A DNA stretch of 64,000 nucleotides. Source: JBKBKC01 sp046294265 (GTDB taxonomy: Bacteria; Pseudomonadota; Alphaproteobacteria; Rhodobacterales; Rhodobacteraceae). The stretch's first letter is position 1; each line of letters opens with the position of its first letter. Below are positions 1 to 8,680 of this stretch, piece by piece. Location: assembly GCA_046294265.1 (NCBI GenBank), contig JBKBKC010000016.1:1-64000 (forward strand), in the 5' to 3' direction. The notes below the pieces were generated by a model, which was not told the origin of the DNA, did no database searches, and saw only the letters and a list, made by a program, of their open reading frames with translations. The translations under genes were made by a program, and so were the position numbers.

Positions 1-195
1 GCCGGGCGCTTGAGCAACCTGGGGGCTCCGCGCCCGGCGCGCTTGCCCAACCCGAAACCGACATCTATCAAACCCAAGGATTCACGTCATGAACGAGGGA
101 CGGCCGGGGGCGCAGGTCAGGAACGCGAATGTTGAGAGGCCTGTTGTGAGATTTTCGGAGGCTTGACGTTTTCCCTGCAAGCCGTTGAAAAGATT

Positions 196-269
196 TGGAG
201 GCGGGTATCGGAATCGAACCGATCTTCACGGATTTGCAATCCGCTGCGTAACCTCTCCGCCAACCCGCC
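196..269 (-). tRNA. tRNA-Cys (GCA)
   Basis: Read on the minus strand this folds as a cloverleaf. The acceptor arm GGCGGGT pairs with ACCCGCC, the anticodon loop is TTGCAAA (anticodon GCA, cysteine), the T arm is ATCGG/CCGAT around TTCGATT, and CCA is encoded after the discriminator T. Positions 196-198 are the CCA. A 15-bp inverted repeat AGGTGAC-T-GTCACCT (281-295) lies just upstream of the 5' end. I see no protein gene in 1-195. Confidence 0.95.
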
Positions 270-420
270 TCGCGCCGTCAAGGTGACTGTCACCTAGAGG
301 ATGGCGCGGCCCGGTGCAAGGGGGTGGGCCCGGGCGGGCCACGTCCCTGCCCCTTCCCTTGCCGTGCGGGTCGGCGACTGATACCACGCCGGAAATCCTT
401 ACGCTTTTGGTGCAGAACCC

Positions 421-1548
421 GTGTCAGACGGTCTCCACACAACAGAGGGCCCACGCCCGCCGAAGCTGTCGGTCAGGGGCCTGACCCGCCGCTTCGGCGC
501 GGCACCGGTGGTGGACGACCTGACGCTGGACGTGGCGGCGGGGCAGGTCACCTGCCTTCTGGGCCCTTCCGGGTGTGGGAAGTCCACCACGCTGCGGATG
601 ATCGCGGGAGTGGAGCGGCCTGACGCCGGATGCATCGAGATCGACGGGCGGATCATGTCCGACGCCACCACCTTCTTGCCGCCCGAGGCGCGGGGGGTCG
701 GCCTGATGTTCCAGGATTTCGCGCTGTTTCCGCATCTTACCGTCGCGGCGAATGTGGGCTTTGGCCTGTCGGGCGACCGCGCGGGGCGCCAAGAACGGGT
801 GGGTGAAATGCTGGAGCGCGTGAACCTTGCGGGCTTTGCCGCCAAGTTCCCGCATGAGCTGTCGGGGGGCGAGCAGCAGCGCGTGGCACTGGCCCGCGCG
901 CTGGCGCCCCGCCCCCGCGTGATGCTGATGGACGAGCCGTTCTCGGGCCTCGACAACCGCCTGCGCGACGGCATCCGCGACGTGACTCTGGACATCCTGA
1001 AGGATGAGGGCGCGGCGGTGGTGCTGGTGACGCATGAGCCGGAGGAGGCGATGCGCATGGGCGACGAGATTGCCCTGATGCGCGACGGTCGCATCGTGCA
1101 GCGTGGCAGCCCCTACAACATCTACAACAGCCCGGCCGACAAGGCTGCGGCTGCCTTTTTCAGCGATATCAACGTGATCCGCGGCACCTCGCGCGGTGCG
1201 CTGACGGCCACGCCGTTCGGCGCCTTCCTGACCCCCGGCCATGCCGACGGCGCGGAGGTGGAGATCGTGATCCGCCCCCGCCACCTCAAGATCGACTTTG
1301 ACCGGGGCGGGCGCGGCCCCAACCCCACCCCGCAAGAGGGCACCGCCGCGCGCGGCACGGTCACGCGGGCGCGCTATCTGGGCCGCGAGAGCCTGGTGGA
1401 TTTCCGCATGGATTACGACGGCTCGCGCCTTGTCGCCTCGGTGCCGGGGGTGTTCCTGCCGCGCGTGGGCACGGTGCTGTGGCTGATGATCCGGCGCGAC
1501 AGGTGCTTTGTCTTTCCGGTGGGCGGTCCGGGCGCAACTCTGGGCTAG
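421..1548 (+). CDS. ABC transporter ATP-binding protein, Fe3+/sulfate/spermidine-type with TOBE domain
   Basis: This is the ATP-hydrolysing subunit of an importer. Walker A GPSGCGKST lies at residues 48-56, the Q-loop near 98, the signature LSGGEQQ at 147-153 and Walker B VMLMDEP at 167-173. A C-terminal extension after about residue 240 resembles a TOBE domain, as in FbpC/PotA/CysA-type importers. The length of 375 aa fits that group. The start is a GTG without a clear ribosome binding site, chosen because it places the first beta strand (LSVRGLTRRFG) at the usual distance. No permease or binding protein is adjacent, so the substrate is unknown; iron(III) is the likeliest by resemblance. Its stop overlaps the stop of convergent parE. 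Confidence 0.85.
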   Translation: MSDGLHTTEGPRPPKLSVRGLTRRFGAAPVVDDLTLDVAAGQVTCLLGPSGCGKSTTLRMIAGVERPDAGCIEIDGRIMSDATTFLPPEARGVGLMFQDFALFPHLTVAANVGFGLSGDRAGRQERVGEMLERVNLAGFAAKFPHELSGGEQQRVALARALAPRPRVMLMDEPFSGLDNRLRDGIRDVTLDILKDEGAAVVLVTHEPEEAMRMGDEIALMRDGRIVQRGSPYNIYNSPADKAAAAFFSDINVIRGTSRGALTATPFGAFLTPGHADGAEVEIVIRPRHLKIDFDRGGRGPNPTPQEGTAARGTVTRARYLGRESLVDFRMDYDGSRLVASVPGVFLPRVGTVLWLMIRRDRCFVFPVGGPGATLG

Positions 1549-3500
1549 ACGTCCAGTTCCTCCACGAACCGCGCGTTTTCCTGGATGTACTGGAACCGCA
1601 GTTCGGGCTTTTTCCCCATCAGGCGCTCCACCAGATCGCCGGTCTCGCCCGGCTCATCCTCGTCGATCGACACCCGGATCAGCTTGCGCGTGGCGGGGTT
1701 CATCGTGGTGTCCTTCAGGTCCTTGGCGTCCATCTCGCCCAGGCCCTTGAACCGCTGCACGTCGATCTTTCCCTTTCCGCCCAGCCCCTTGGCCAGCCAC
1801 GCCTCCTTTTCCGCGTCGTCGGCCACATACATCCGCCGCGCCCCCTGCGTGAGGCGGTAAAGCGGCGGGCAGGCCAGATAGAGGTGCCCCTTGTCGATCA
1901 GGGGCCGCATCTGGGTGAAGAAGAACGTCATCAGCAGGCTGGCGATATGCGCGCCGTCCACGTCCGCATCCGTCATGATGATGATCTTTTCATACCGCAG
2001 GTCATCGACGCGAAACTTGCTGCCCATCTGCACGCCAAGCGCCTCGCAGATATCGCGGATTTCGGCATTCTCGTGCAGCTTGGAGGATGCCGCCCCCAGC
2101 ACGTTCAGGATTTTCCCTTTCAAGGGCAGCAGCGCCTGCGTCTCGCGGTCGCGCGCGCCCTTGGCGCTGCCGCCCGCGCTGTCGCCTTCCACGATGAACA
2201 ACTCGGTCCCCTCGCGCCCCTTGGCGGTGCAATCGGTCAGCTTGCCCGGCAGGCGCAGCTTTTTCGTGGCCGTCTTGCGCGCGGTTTCCTTTTCCGCCCG
2301 CCGGCGCAGCCGTTCCTCGGCGCGCAGCACCAGGAAATCCAGGATCGCGCCCGCCGATTTCGTGTCCGACGCCAGCCAGTTGTCGAAATGGTCGCGCACG
2401 GCCCCTTCGACCAGCCGCCCGGCCTCCTCGGTCGCCAGCCGGTCCTTGGTCTGGCCCACGAATTGCGGCTCGCGGATGAACACCGACAGGATCGCGCAGC
2501 CCCCCGTCAGCAGGTCGTCGCGGGTGATCAGCTCGGCCTTGCGGTTCTTGACCAGCTCGCCATAGGCGCGGATGCCCTTGGTGATCGCCGACCAGAACCC
2601 GGCCTCATGCGTGCCGCCCTCGGGCGTGGGCACCGTGTTGCAATAGCTCTGGATGAACCCGTCGCGCATGGGCGTCCAGTTGATCGCCCATTCCACCTGC
2701 CCCGGCACCCCGTATTTTTCCTGAAACCCGATGCGGCCGGCAAAGGGGCGGTCGGCGTAGGTGGTGGTTTTCTCCAGCTGGTCCGACAGGTAATCGGCAA
2801 GGCCCCCGGGAAAGTGGAACACCGCCTCCTGCGGCATGTCGCCATCGGGCAGCGCCGATTTCCAGCGGATCTCCACGCCGTTGAACAGATAGGCCTTGGA
2901 CCGCGCCATCTTGAGGATCCGCGCCGGTTTCAGGAGTTGCGAGCCAAAGATCTCGGGGTCGGGGTGGAAGGTGACGGTGGTGCCGCGCCGGTTCGGGGCG
3001 GGGCCGATCTTTTGCAAGGGGCCCTGGGGGATGCCGCGCGAAAACTCCTGCGCAAAAAGCTCACGGTTCCGCGCCACCTCCACCCGCATCCGGTCCGACA
3101 GCGCGTTGACCACGCTCGCGCCGACCCCATGCAGGCCGCCCGATGTTTCATAGGCCTTGCCGCTGAACTTGCCCCCCGAATGCAGCGTGCACAGGATCAC
3201 CTCCAGCGCCGACTTGCCCGGAAATTTCGGGTGCGGATCGACCGGGATGCCCCGCCCGTTGTCGCGGACGGTCACCGCGTGGTCGGCGTGGAATTCCACC
3301 TCGATGCGCGTCGCGTGGCCCGCCACCGCCTCGTCCATCGCATTGTCCAGCACCTCGGCCACCAGATGGTGCAGCGCGCGCTCATCCGTGCCGCCGATAT
3401 ACATGCCGGGGCGCTTGCGCACCGGCTCCAGCCCCTCCAGCACCTCGATGGAAGAGGCGTCATAGATCTCGGCCTTACTGGACAGCAGGTCATTGGGCAT
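1545..3500 (-). CDS. parE: DNA topoisomerase IV subunit B
   Basis: This is the ATPase and TOPRIM subunit that works with ParC to unlink daughter chromosomes. The GHKL ATPase shows EVLDNAMDEA near residues 49-58, DNGRGIP at 80-86 and GGLHGVGAS at 121-129. QTK at 350-352 is the ATP-sensing lysine loop. TOPRIM residues appear as EGDSAGG (438-444) and TDADVDG (510-516). At 651 aa it has the length of ParE rather than the longer GyrB, and it starts MPNDLLSSKAEIYDASSIEVLEGLEPV-like, typical of alphaproteobacterial ParE. It is a monocistronic-looking gene, convergent with the ABC ATPase and 80 bp from the GST gene. Confidence 0.95.
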   Translation of the reverse strand: MPNDLLSSKAEIYDASSIEVLEGLEPVRKRPGMYIGGTDERALHHLVAEVLDNAMDEAVAGHATRIEVEFHADHAVTVRDNGRGIPVDPHPKFPGKSALEVILCTLHSGGKFSGKAYETSGGLHGVGASVVNALSDRMRVEVARNRELFAQEFSRGIPQGPLQKIGPAPNRRGTTVTFHPDPEIFGSQLLKPARILKMARSKAYLFNGVEIRWKSALPDGDMPQEAVFHFPGGLADYLSDQLEKTTTYADRPFAGRIGFQEKYGVPGQVEWAINWTPMRDGFIQSYCNTVPTPEGGTHEAGFWSAITKGIRAYGELVKNRKAELITRDDLLTGGCAILSVFIREPQFVGQTKDRLATEEAGRLVEGAVRDHFDNWLASDTKSAGAILDFLVLRAEERLRRRAEKETARKTATKKLRLPGKLTDCTAKGREGTELFIVEGDSAGGSAKGARDRETQALLPLKGKILNVLGAASSKLHENAEIRDICEALGVQMGSKFRVDDLRYEKIIIMTDADVDGAHIASLLMTFFFTQMRPLIDKGHLYLACPPLYRLTQGARRMYVADDAEKEAWLAKGLGGKGKIDVQRFKGLGEMDAKDLKDTTMNPATRKLIRVSIDEDEPGETGDLVERLMGKKPELRFQYIQENARFVEELDV

Positions 3501-3580
3501 CGGCAGGCTCCTGATCGGTCAACCGGGATTAGACCACTCCAGGGGGGTGGCCCGCAAGATGTGGTGGCCGCGCCCCCGCG

Positions 3581-4240
3581 TCACGCCGCTTCGGCCATCC
3601 GCATCGCCCACATCTTCTGATACCCCGCCCGCGCATGGCACCGCGCGAGCCAGGCCGCCACCCCCCGGAAGGGCGCCAGCAAGGGCGCATGGACGGCCCC
3701 GTAACGGATGCATTCGGCCACACAGATGTCGGCCACGGTGAACCGCCCGCCCATCATCCCGTCACGCCCCGCCAGATGCGCCTCCAGCCGCCGCAGCGGG
3801 CGCTGCAGCCCCTCCACCGCCGCCGCGATCCGCGCCTGCCCCTCGGGCGTGTCCTGCGCGCCGTCCATATGGGTATACAGGATGCCCGTCGCCACGCTCT
3901 CGACCGAGGTTGCGGCGAACAGCGCCCAGTTCACCGCCTCCGCCTCCTCGCGCCAATCGGCAGGCCCCAGTGCCCCGCCATGCCGCCGCGCGATGTGCAG
4001 ACAGATGGCAAGGCTTTCGGTCAGGACCAGCCCGTCCTCCTCCATCGCGGGCACCTGCCCCTGCGGGTTCACCTTCAGGAACGCCTCCGACGCCGTGTTC
4101 AACGGCGCATCCTCCGCCGTGGGGTCGGCCAACCGGTAGGACTGGACCACCGGCACATGGGCAAATTCCATCCCGATTTCGTGCAGCAGCCACAGCGGCC
4201 GCGTGGCGCGCGACCGGGCGACGCCATAAAGGGTGAGCAT
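3581..4240 (-). CDS. glutathione S-transferase family protein
   Basis: This 219-residue protein has the GST layout: an N-terminal thioredoxin-like fold (starts MLTLYGVARSRATRPLWLL, then VPAMEEDGLVLTESLAIC, the conserved cis-Pro plus ESxAI glutathione contact) and an all-helical C-terminal half from about residue 90. Such enzymes conjugate or reduce electrophiles with glutathione in the cytoplasm. A Ser or Cys in the first loop (ARSRAT) is the probable catalytic position, as in beta or zeta-like bacterial classes, but the class cannot be assigned by eye. It stands alone, in the same direction as parE. Confidence 0.9.
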   Translation of the reverse strand: MLTLYGVARSRATRPLWLLHEIGMEFAHVPVVQSYRLADPTAEDAPLNTASEAFLKVNPQGQVPAMEEDGLVLTESLAICLHIARRHGGALGPADWREEAEAVNWALFAATSVESVATGILYTHMDGAQDTPEGQARIAAAVEGLQRPLRRLEAHLAGRDGMMGGRFTVADICVAECIRYGAVHAPLLAPFRGVAAWLARCHARAGYQKMWAMRMAEAA

Positions 4241-4420
4241 GAAAACCTCCGAAGGACAGGGCCGCGCACCGCCATGGCCACGCGGTCATCGCGCGCAAGG
4301 CTAGCGGGCTTCTCGCCCCCGCGAAAGGCCGCATCTGCGGCGGCCGGTCCGCGCCAAGCTGCCCCCTTGGCCCTTGGGCGCGCCCTGCGCTAGGGTTCCG
4401 CCCAGCATGAGGAGCCGCCG

Positions 4421-5038
4421 ATGTGGGACGACCGCTACGCCACCGATGACTATATCTTCGGCACCGACCCCGCTGCCTTTCTCGTGCGCGCCGCCCCCCA
4501 CCTGCCCGCCGCCGCGCGCATCCTGTGCCTGGCCGAGGGCGAGGGGCGCAACGGCACCTATCTTGCGGGTCTGGGCCATGACGTGACGGGCATCGACTTG
4601 TCGCAGGTGGGCCTTGCTAAGGCTACCCGCCTGGCCGCAGCCAAGGGCGTCACCCTTACCCTGCGGCAGGCCGATGTCATGGCCTGGGACGGCGCGGATG
4701 GTCCCTGGGACGCGGTCGTGGCGATCTTCGTGCATTTCATGACGCCGCAGCGTGCCGCCCTCGCCGCCGCCTGCACCCGCGCCCTGCGGCCCGGGGGCCT
4801 CTTCCTCTACCACGGCTATGGACCCGGCCAGCCGGCCCACGGCACCGGCGGGCCGAAAGACCCCGCGATGCTGGCCTCTTCCGCCCAGATCGCCGCCGCC
4901 TTCCCCGGCTGGACCGCGATCCTCGCGCGCGACCACGAGGATATGCTGGCCGAAGGCACCCGGCATGTCGGCAAGTCCGCGCTGGTTGACGTGATCTTGC
5001 GCGCGCCGGGGGTAGAGCCCGCGGCAACGAAGAGCTAG
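4421..5038 (+). CDS. class I SAM-dependent methyltransferase
   Basis: The 205-residue product carries the Rossmann SAM motif ILCLAEGEGRNGTYLA (residues 34-49), with GIDLS (57-61) providing the acidic residue that ends beta 2 and binds the ribose. It resembles the small TehB/thiopurine-type methyltransferases that act on small or inorganic acceptors; the substrate is not known. The ATG is preceded by GAGGAG at a good distance. The stop is 10 bp from the DUF1007 gene, so the two may share a transcript, but there is no obvious functional link. Confidence 0.88.
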   Translation: MWDDRYATDDYIFGTDPAAFLVRAAPHLPAAARILCLAEGEGRNGTYLAGLGHDVTGIDLSQVGLAKATRLAAAKGVTLTLRQADVMAWDGADGPWDAVVAIFVHFMTPQRAALAAACTRALRPGGLFLYHGYGPGQPAHGTGGPKDPAMLASSAQIAAAFPGWTAILARDHEDMLAEGTRHVGKSALVDVILRAPGVEPAATKS

Positions 5039-5047
5039 GGTCATCCC

Positions 5048-5704
5048 ATGCGCATCATCTTCCCTGCCCTCACGCTCATCGCGGCCCTCGCCGCCCCCGC
5101 CGCCCGGGCGCATCCGCATATATTCATCGATACCGGGCTGGAGGTGATCTTTGACACGCAGGGCCGCGCCACCGCCGTTCGCGTCACCTGGACCTACGAC
5201 GATTTCTACTCGCTCCTGATGATCGAGGACCGCAAGCTCGACGCCGACTACGACGGCAAGCTGACGCCCGAGGAAGAAGCGCAGCTTGCCGGGTTCGACA
5301 TGGACTGGGACGCCGATTACAACGGTGACCTCTTCGTGCTGGCGGGCGATGTCGCGGTGCCGCTGTCGCGTCCTTCGGACTTTACCGCCACCTATGTCGA
5401 CGGCCGCATCACCTCCACCCACCAGCGCATATTCACCGAACCGCTGGTCCCCGGTGCGCCGCTGGTGATCCAGGTCTATGACCCCGGCTATTACACCGCC
5501 TATTTCATCGCGGGCCAGCCGGTGCTGACAGGTGCCGCCGACACCTGCACCGTGCAGGTCTATGAACCCGACCGCGCCGCCGCCGATGCCCGCCTCACGG
5601 CCGCGATTGCCGAGATGGGCGCCTCGGGGAACCTCGAGATGGACTTTCCCACCATCGGCTCGGCCTATGCCGAAGAGGCGCGCGTGACATGCGCGAACGG
5701 ATGA
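5048..5704 (+). CDS. DUF1007 family periplasmic protein
   Basis: A signal peptide (MRIIFPALTLIAALAAPAARA, cut after residue 21) precedes a mature domain starting HPHIFID, the hallmark of DUF1007 proteins. Residues 65-76 (DADYDGKLTPEE) and 88-95 (DADYNGDL) look like EF-hand type calcium or metal loops. DUF1007 genes are commonly found directly before NicO/RcnA-type exporters; here the stop lies 16 bp inside the next gene, arguing for translational coupling. I infer a periplasmic metal-binding partner of the exporter. The exact metal is not visible from the sequence. Confidence 0.88.
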   Translation: MRIIFPALTLIAALAAPAARAHPHIFIDTGLEVIFDTQGRATAVRVTWTYDDFYSLLMIEDRKLDADYDGKLTPEEEAQLAGFDMDWDADYNGDLFVLAGDVAVPLSRPSDFTATYVDGRITSTHQRIFTEPLVPGAPLVIQVYDPGYYTAYFIAGQPVLTGAADTCTVQVYEPDRAAADARLTAAIAEMGASGNLEMDFPTIGSAYAEEARVTCANG

Positions 5705-6753
5705 TCTCCGCGCCCGCACAACCGCGCGCCACCCTCTGGCGCGGGCTGATGCTGGCGGGGCTGATCGCGGGCCTGCCGCTCCTCGTGCTCTGGGCCACCG
5801 GCGGCCTCGACACCGTGGCCCGCTGGGCGGCAGAAGGCCAGCGCGAGGCGCAGAACGCCCTCGCCGGCGCGCTGCGCCGCCTGCGCGGCGGCGATCCGGG
5901 GGCGTTCCTGGCACTGATGGGCCTAGCGTTTTCTTACGGCGTATTCCACGCGGCGGGGCCGGGGCACGGCAAACTGCTGATCGGCGGCTATGGCGTCGCG
6001 CGCCGCGTGCGGCTCGTGCCGCTTGCGACCCTCGCCCTCCTCTCCAGCCTCGCGCAAGCCACGACAGCGGTCGTGCTGGTCTACGCCGGGGTGTTCCTGC
6101 TGAACTGGACGCGCGAGCGGGTGGTGGGCCTGGCTGAAAACCTCATGGTGCCCGCCAGCCACGCGGCGGTGGCGCTGATCGGACTCTGGCTCGCCTGGCG
6201 GGGCCTCCGGGGCCTGCGCCGCGAGACCGACGCCGAACAGCGACATGCTCGCCATGACGGACACAGCCACGGGCACGATCACGGGCACGGGCACGGGCAC
6301 GATCACGGGCACGGGCACGGGCACGATCACGGGCACGGGCACGGGCACGCCCATCACCAAGGCGCCCGTCATCCCACCCAAGACACCACCTGCGCGTCCT
6401 GCGGCCACCGTCATGGTCCCACCCTTGATGAGGTCTCCCGCGTGACCTCGCTGCGCGAAGGCACCGCCCTCATTGCGGGCATCGCCATGCGGCCCTGCAC
6501 GGGGGCGCTGTTCCTTCTGGTCCTGACCTGGCAGATGGGCATCGGCGCGGCCGGCATCGCCGGAGCCTATGCCATGGGTCTGGGCACAGCACTCATCACC
6601 GTGGCCGTGGCCACCCTTGCCGTGTGGTCACGCGAAGGCGCGCTGGCCACCCTCGCCTCCGGCCGCCTCGCCCGCGCCCTCCCCGTCCTCGAACTCGCGG
6701 CAGGCACCGCCATAGCGCTCGTCTCGCTCGGCCTCCTGCGCGCCAGCCTCTGA
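5689..6753 (+). CDS. nickel/cobalt exporter, NicO/RcnA family
   Basis: This 354-residue inner-membrane protein has hydrophobic segments before and after a long histidine-rich loop (about residues 185-225: repeated HGHDHGHG units) followed by a CASCGHRHG motif. The membrane region after the loop has the family-typical MRPCTGALF sequence, where Cys and Pro in a helix are conserved. Such proteins export Ni2+ or Co2+. It overlaps DUF1007 by 16 bp; an alternative in-frame ATG is at 5701. The His loop is encoded by three perfect 24-bp tandem repeats (6277-6348), so its length could change by replication slippage. Confidence 0.88.
   Translation: MRERMISAPAQPRATLWRGLMLAGLIAGLPLLVLWATGGLDTVARWAAEGQREAQNALAGALRRLRGGDPGAFLALMGLAFSYGVFHAAGPGHGKLLIGGYGVARRVRLVPLATLALLSSLAQATTAVVLVYAGVFLLNWTRERVVGLAENLMVPASHAAVALIGLWLAWRGLRGLRRETDAEQRHARHDGHSHGHDHGHGHGHDHGHGHGHDHGHGHGHAHHQGARHPTQDTTCASCGHRHGPTLDEVSRVTSLREGTALIAGIAMRPCTGALFLLVLTWQMGIGAAGIAGAYAMGLGTALITVAVATLAVWSREGALATLASGRLARALPVLELAAGTAIALVSLGLLRASL
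6277..6348 (+). repeat. three perfect 24-bp tandem repeats encoding the His-rich loop
   Basis: Three identical units starting GATCACGGGCACGGGCAC lie at 6277-6300, 6301-6324 and 6325-6348, with partial GGGCAC units on each side. Each unit encodes eight residues, DHGHGHGH, inside the NicO exporter. Identity at the DNA level, not just at the protein level, points to recent duplication. Confidence 0.95.
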
Positions 6754-6874
6754 TCCTTTCCCGATGGTCGAAATATCCCGCGGGGGGTGAACCGTGCCAG
6801 GGGCGAGGGGGGGCGCGCAGACCCCCGCTTTCCCCCCCTTGCCCGCGCCGGGGCAACAGGCTACCCCCGCCGCC

Positions 6875-8248
6875 ATGGCACAGACCCTGACCCATCCCGC
6901 CCCGCTGACCGCGGCAGGCCATGCGCGCGCCATCCTGGTGCTGGGGCTGCCCCTGATCGGCAGCCATCTCGCGCAGTTCCTTTTGCATGTCACCGACACG
7001 ATCATGCTGGGCTGGTATGGTGTGCTGCCGCTGGCGGCGGGCGTGCTAGGCGCCTCCAGCTTTTTCGTCATCTTCATCCTCGGGTCGGGCTTTGCCCATG
7101 CGGTGATGCCGATGGTGGCCTCGGCCATGGGGCGGGGCGATCCGACACAGGTGCGGCGCGACACGCGCATGGCGCTGTGGCTCTCGATCCTGTTCGGCAT
7201 CCTCGTGCTGCCGCTGTTCCTGATGGCCGAGGCGATCCTGCTGGCGCTGGGACAGCAGCCCGATGTCTCGGCGCTGGCGGGCGATTATCTGGCGGTGGCG
7301 GGCCTTGGCATGGTGCCCGCGCTGATGGTGATGGCGCTGAAGAACGCACTTGCGGCGCTGGAGCGCACGCAGGTCGTGCTCTGGGTCACGGTGGCGGCGG
7401 CGGTGGTGAATGCCGCCCTGAACTGGGCGCTGATCTTCGGCAACTGGGGGGCCCCGGAACTGGGCGTGCTGGGATCGGCCATCGCGACGGTTGTGGTGCA
7501 GGTGTTCTCGCTTGCCATCCTTGTGGCCTACGCCTCGCTCCTGCCTGCGCTGCGACGGTTTTCGTTCTTCACCCGCTTCTGGCGGCCGGATTGGCCCGCC
7601 TTCGTGCAGGTGTTCCGCCTTGGCTGGCCCATCGGGCTGACCGGACTGGCCGAAGGTGGCCTCTTCCAGGCCTCGGCGCTGATGATGGGCTGGATCGGCA
7701 CGATGGAACTGGCGGCCCACGGGATCGCCATTGAGGTCACGGCGATGGCCTTCATGGTGCATGTGGGCCTGTCGAACGCGGTCACGGTCCGGACAGGTCG
7801 CGCGCAGGGGATGGGTGATGCGGGCGGGCTGCGGCTGGGCGGCAAGGTGGCGATCGCCCTGTCGCTGGCCTTTGCCCTCGGCACGGTGGCCGTGTTCCTG
7901 ACCCTGCCCGGCCCGATCATCGCGCTGTTTCTCAGCGCGGGCGACCCTGCGGCCCCCCAGATCATCGCCTTCGGCACCGTCCTTCTGGCGGTGGCGGCCC
8001 TCTTCCAGCTGGCCGATGCGACGCAGGTGATGGCGCTCGGCCTCCTGCGGGGGGTGCAGGACACTCGCACGCCCATGGTGCTGGCCGCGCTCAGCTACTG
8101 GGTGATCGGCATCCCGGCCAGCTATGTGCTGGCTTTCCCGCTGGGCATGGGCGGGCCGGGGCTTTGGCTGGGGCTTGTGATCGGGCTGACGGTCGCGGCA
8201 GTGCTCTTGATGTTCCGGTTCTGGACCCGCGCGCCGCGCCCTGCCTGA
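6875..8248 (+). CDS. MATE family efflux transporter
   Basis: The 457-residue product has about twelve hydrophobic helices in two similar halves, typical of Na+- or H+-coupled multidrug and toxin extrusion pumps. Near the N terminus is LIGSHLAQFLLHVTDTIMLG, the first MATE helix pair, and the second half repeats the pattern (GLTGLAEGGLFQASALMMGW). The frame is open from 6794, but residues before MAQTLTHPAPL are low-complexity and lack homologous character, so I chose the ATG at 6875. The pumped compound cannot be told. It is separated by about 120 bp from the metal exporter and is not obviously co-regulated. Confidence 0.9.
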   Translation: MAQTLTHPAPLTAAGHARAILVLGLPLIGSHLAQFLLHVTDTIMLGWYGVLPLAAGVLGASSFFVIFILGSGFAHAVMPMVASAMGRGDPTQVRRDTRMALWLSILFGILVLPLFLMAEAILLALGQQPDVSALAGDYLAVAGLGMVPALMVMALKNALAALERTQVVLWVTVAAAVVNAALNWALIFGNWGAPELGVLGSAIATVVVQVFSLAILVAYASLLPALRRFSFFTRFWRPDWPAFVQVFRLGWPIGLTGLAEGGLFQASALMMGWIGTMELAAHGIAIEVTAMAFMVHVGLSNAVTVRTGRAQGMGDAGGLRLGGKVAIALSLAFALGTVAVFLTLPGPIIALFLSAGDPAAPQIIAFGTVLLAVAALFQLADATQVMALGLLRGVQDTRTPMVLAALSYWVIGIPASYVLAFPLGMGGPGLWLGLVIGLTVAAVLLMFRFWTRAPRPA

Positions 8249-8292
8249 GCTGCCATGACGGGCGGGAACACGGAGCTTTCAAAAACCCCGTG

Positions 8293-8337
8293 CCGGAACC
8301 TTGCAAGGTTCCGGTCCGAGCTCTTGCAAGAAATCGG
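8293..8337 (-). repeat. double-hairpin palindromic element, copy A
   Basis: Two adjacent 22-bp inverted repeats are present: 8293-8314 is a perfect palindrome centred on CTTGCAAG with arms CCGGAAC/GTTCCGG, and 8316-8337 has arms CCGA/TCGG around CTTGCAAG. The same two-hairpin layout occurs at 17654-17699 and 52813-52856 with different arm sequences. On the minus strand the perfect hairpin is followed seven bases later by TTTTT, so it may also end transcription of the DUF1330 gene. Confidence 0.75.
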
Positions 8338-8375
8338 CTAGCGCGCGCGGGGTGCCATGCGGTTGGCCGGCGCCC

Positions 8376-8669
8376 CTAGCCGTCACAGCCCTCCACGATC
8401 ACCACATCGGCCAGTCCCGCATCCCGGCGCAGGGCACGCGCGGCCTGATAGTCCGGGTCGTCCCAGCAGGCATGCGCGGCCTCGATGGTCGGAAACTCCA
8501 GCACCACGATCCGCGCACGCGCCTGCCCTTCGGCGACCGTGGCCGCCCCGCCCCGCACCAGGAACCGCGCCCCATGCCGCGCAAAGGGCGCCGCATTGGC
8601 CTGCCGATACTCCTCATAGGCCACCGGATCCGTCACATCCACCTGCGCCACCCAGTATCCCTTTGGCAT
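8376..8669 (-). CDS. DUF1330 domain-containing protein
   Basis: A 97-residue ferredoxin-like fold protein starting MPKGYWVAQVDVTDPVAYEEY, with ARIVVLEFPTIEAAHACWDDP, the characteristic DUF1330 pattern related to Dabb/YCII dimeric barrels. Function is unknown. I chose the ATG at 8669, preceded by GGGGGTTGAG; an upstream TTG at 8684 would overlap the rlmJ stop by four bases and add five residues. It follows rlmJ closely on the same strand and is probably co-transcribed. Confidence 0.85.
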   Translation of the reverse strand: MPKGYWVAQVDVTDPVAYEEYRQANAAPFARHGARFLVRGGAATVAEGQARARIVVLEFPTIEAAHACWDDPDYQAARALRRDAGLADVVIVEGCDG

Positions 8670-8680
8670 CTCAACCCCCG

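Noticed and set aside
1479..3620. Long open frame (over 700 codons) on the plus strand opposite parE
   Set aside because: GC-rich antisense artefact. ParE on the minus strand has all family motifs; the plus frame has none and shows the His/Arg/Gln-rich composition of a shadow.
6277..6348. Possible CRISPR-like repeat
   Set aside because: The units are directly adjacent with no spacers and encode the His-rich loop in frame.
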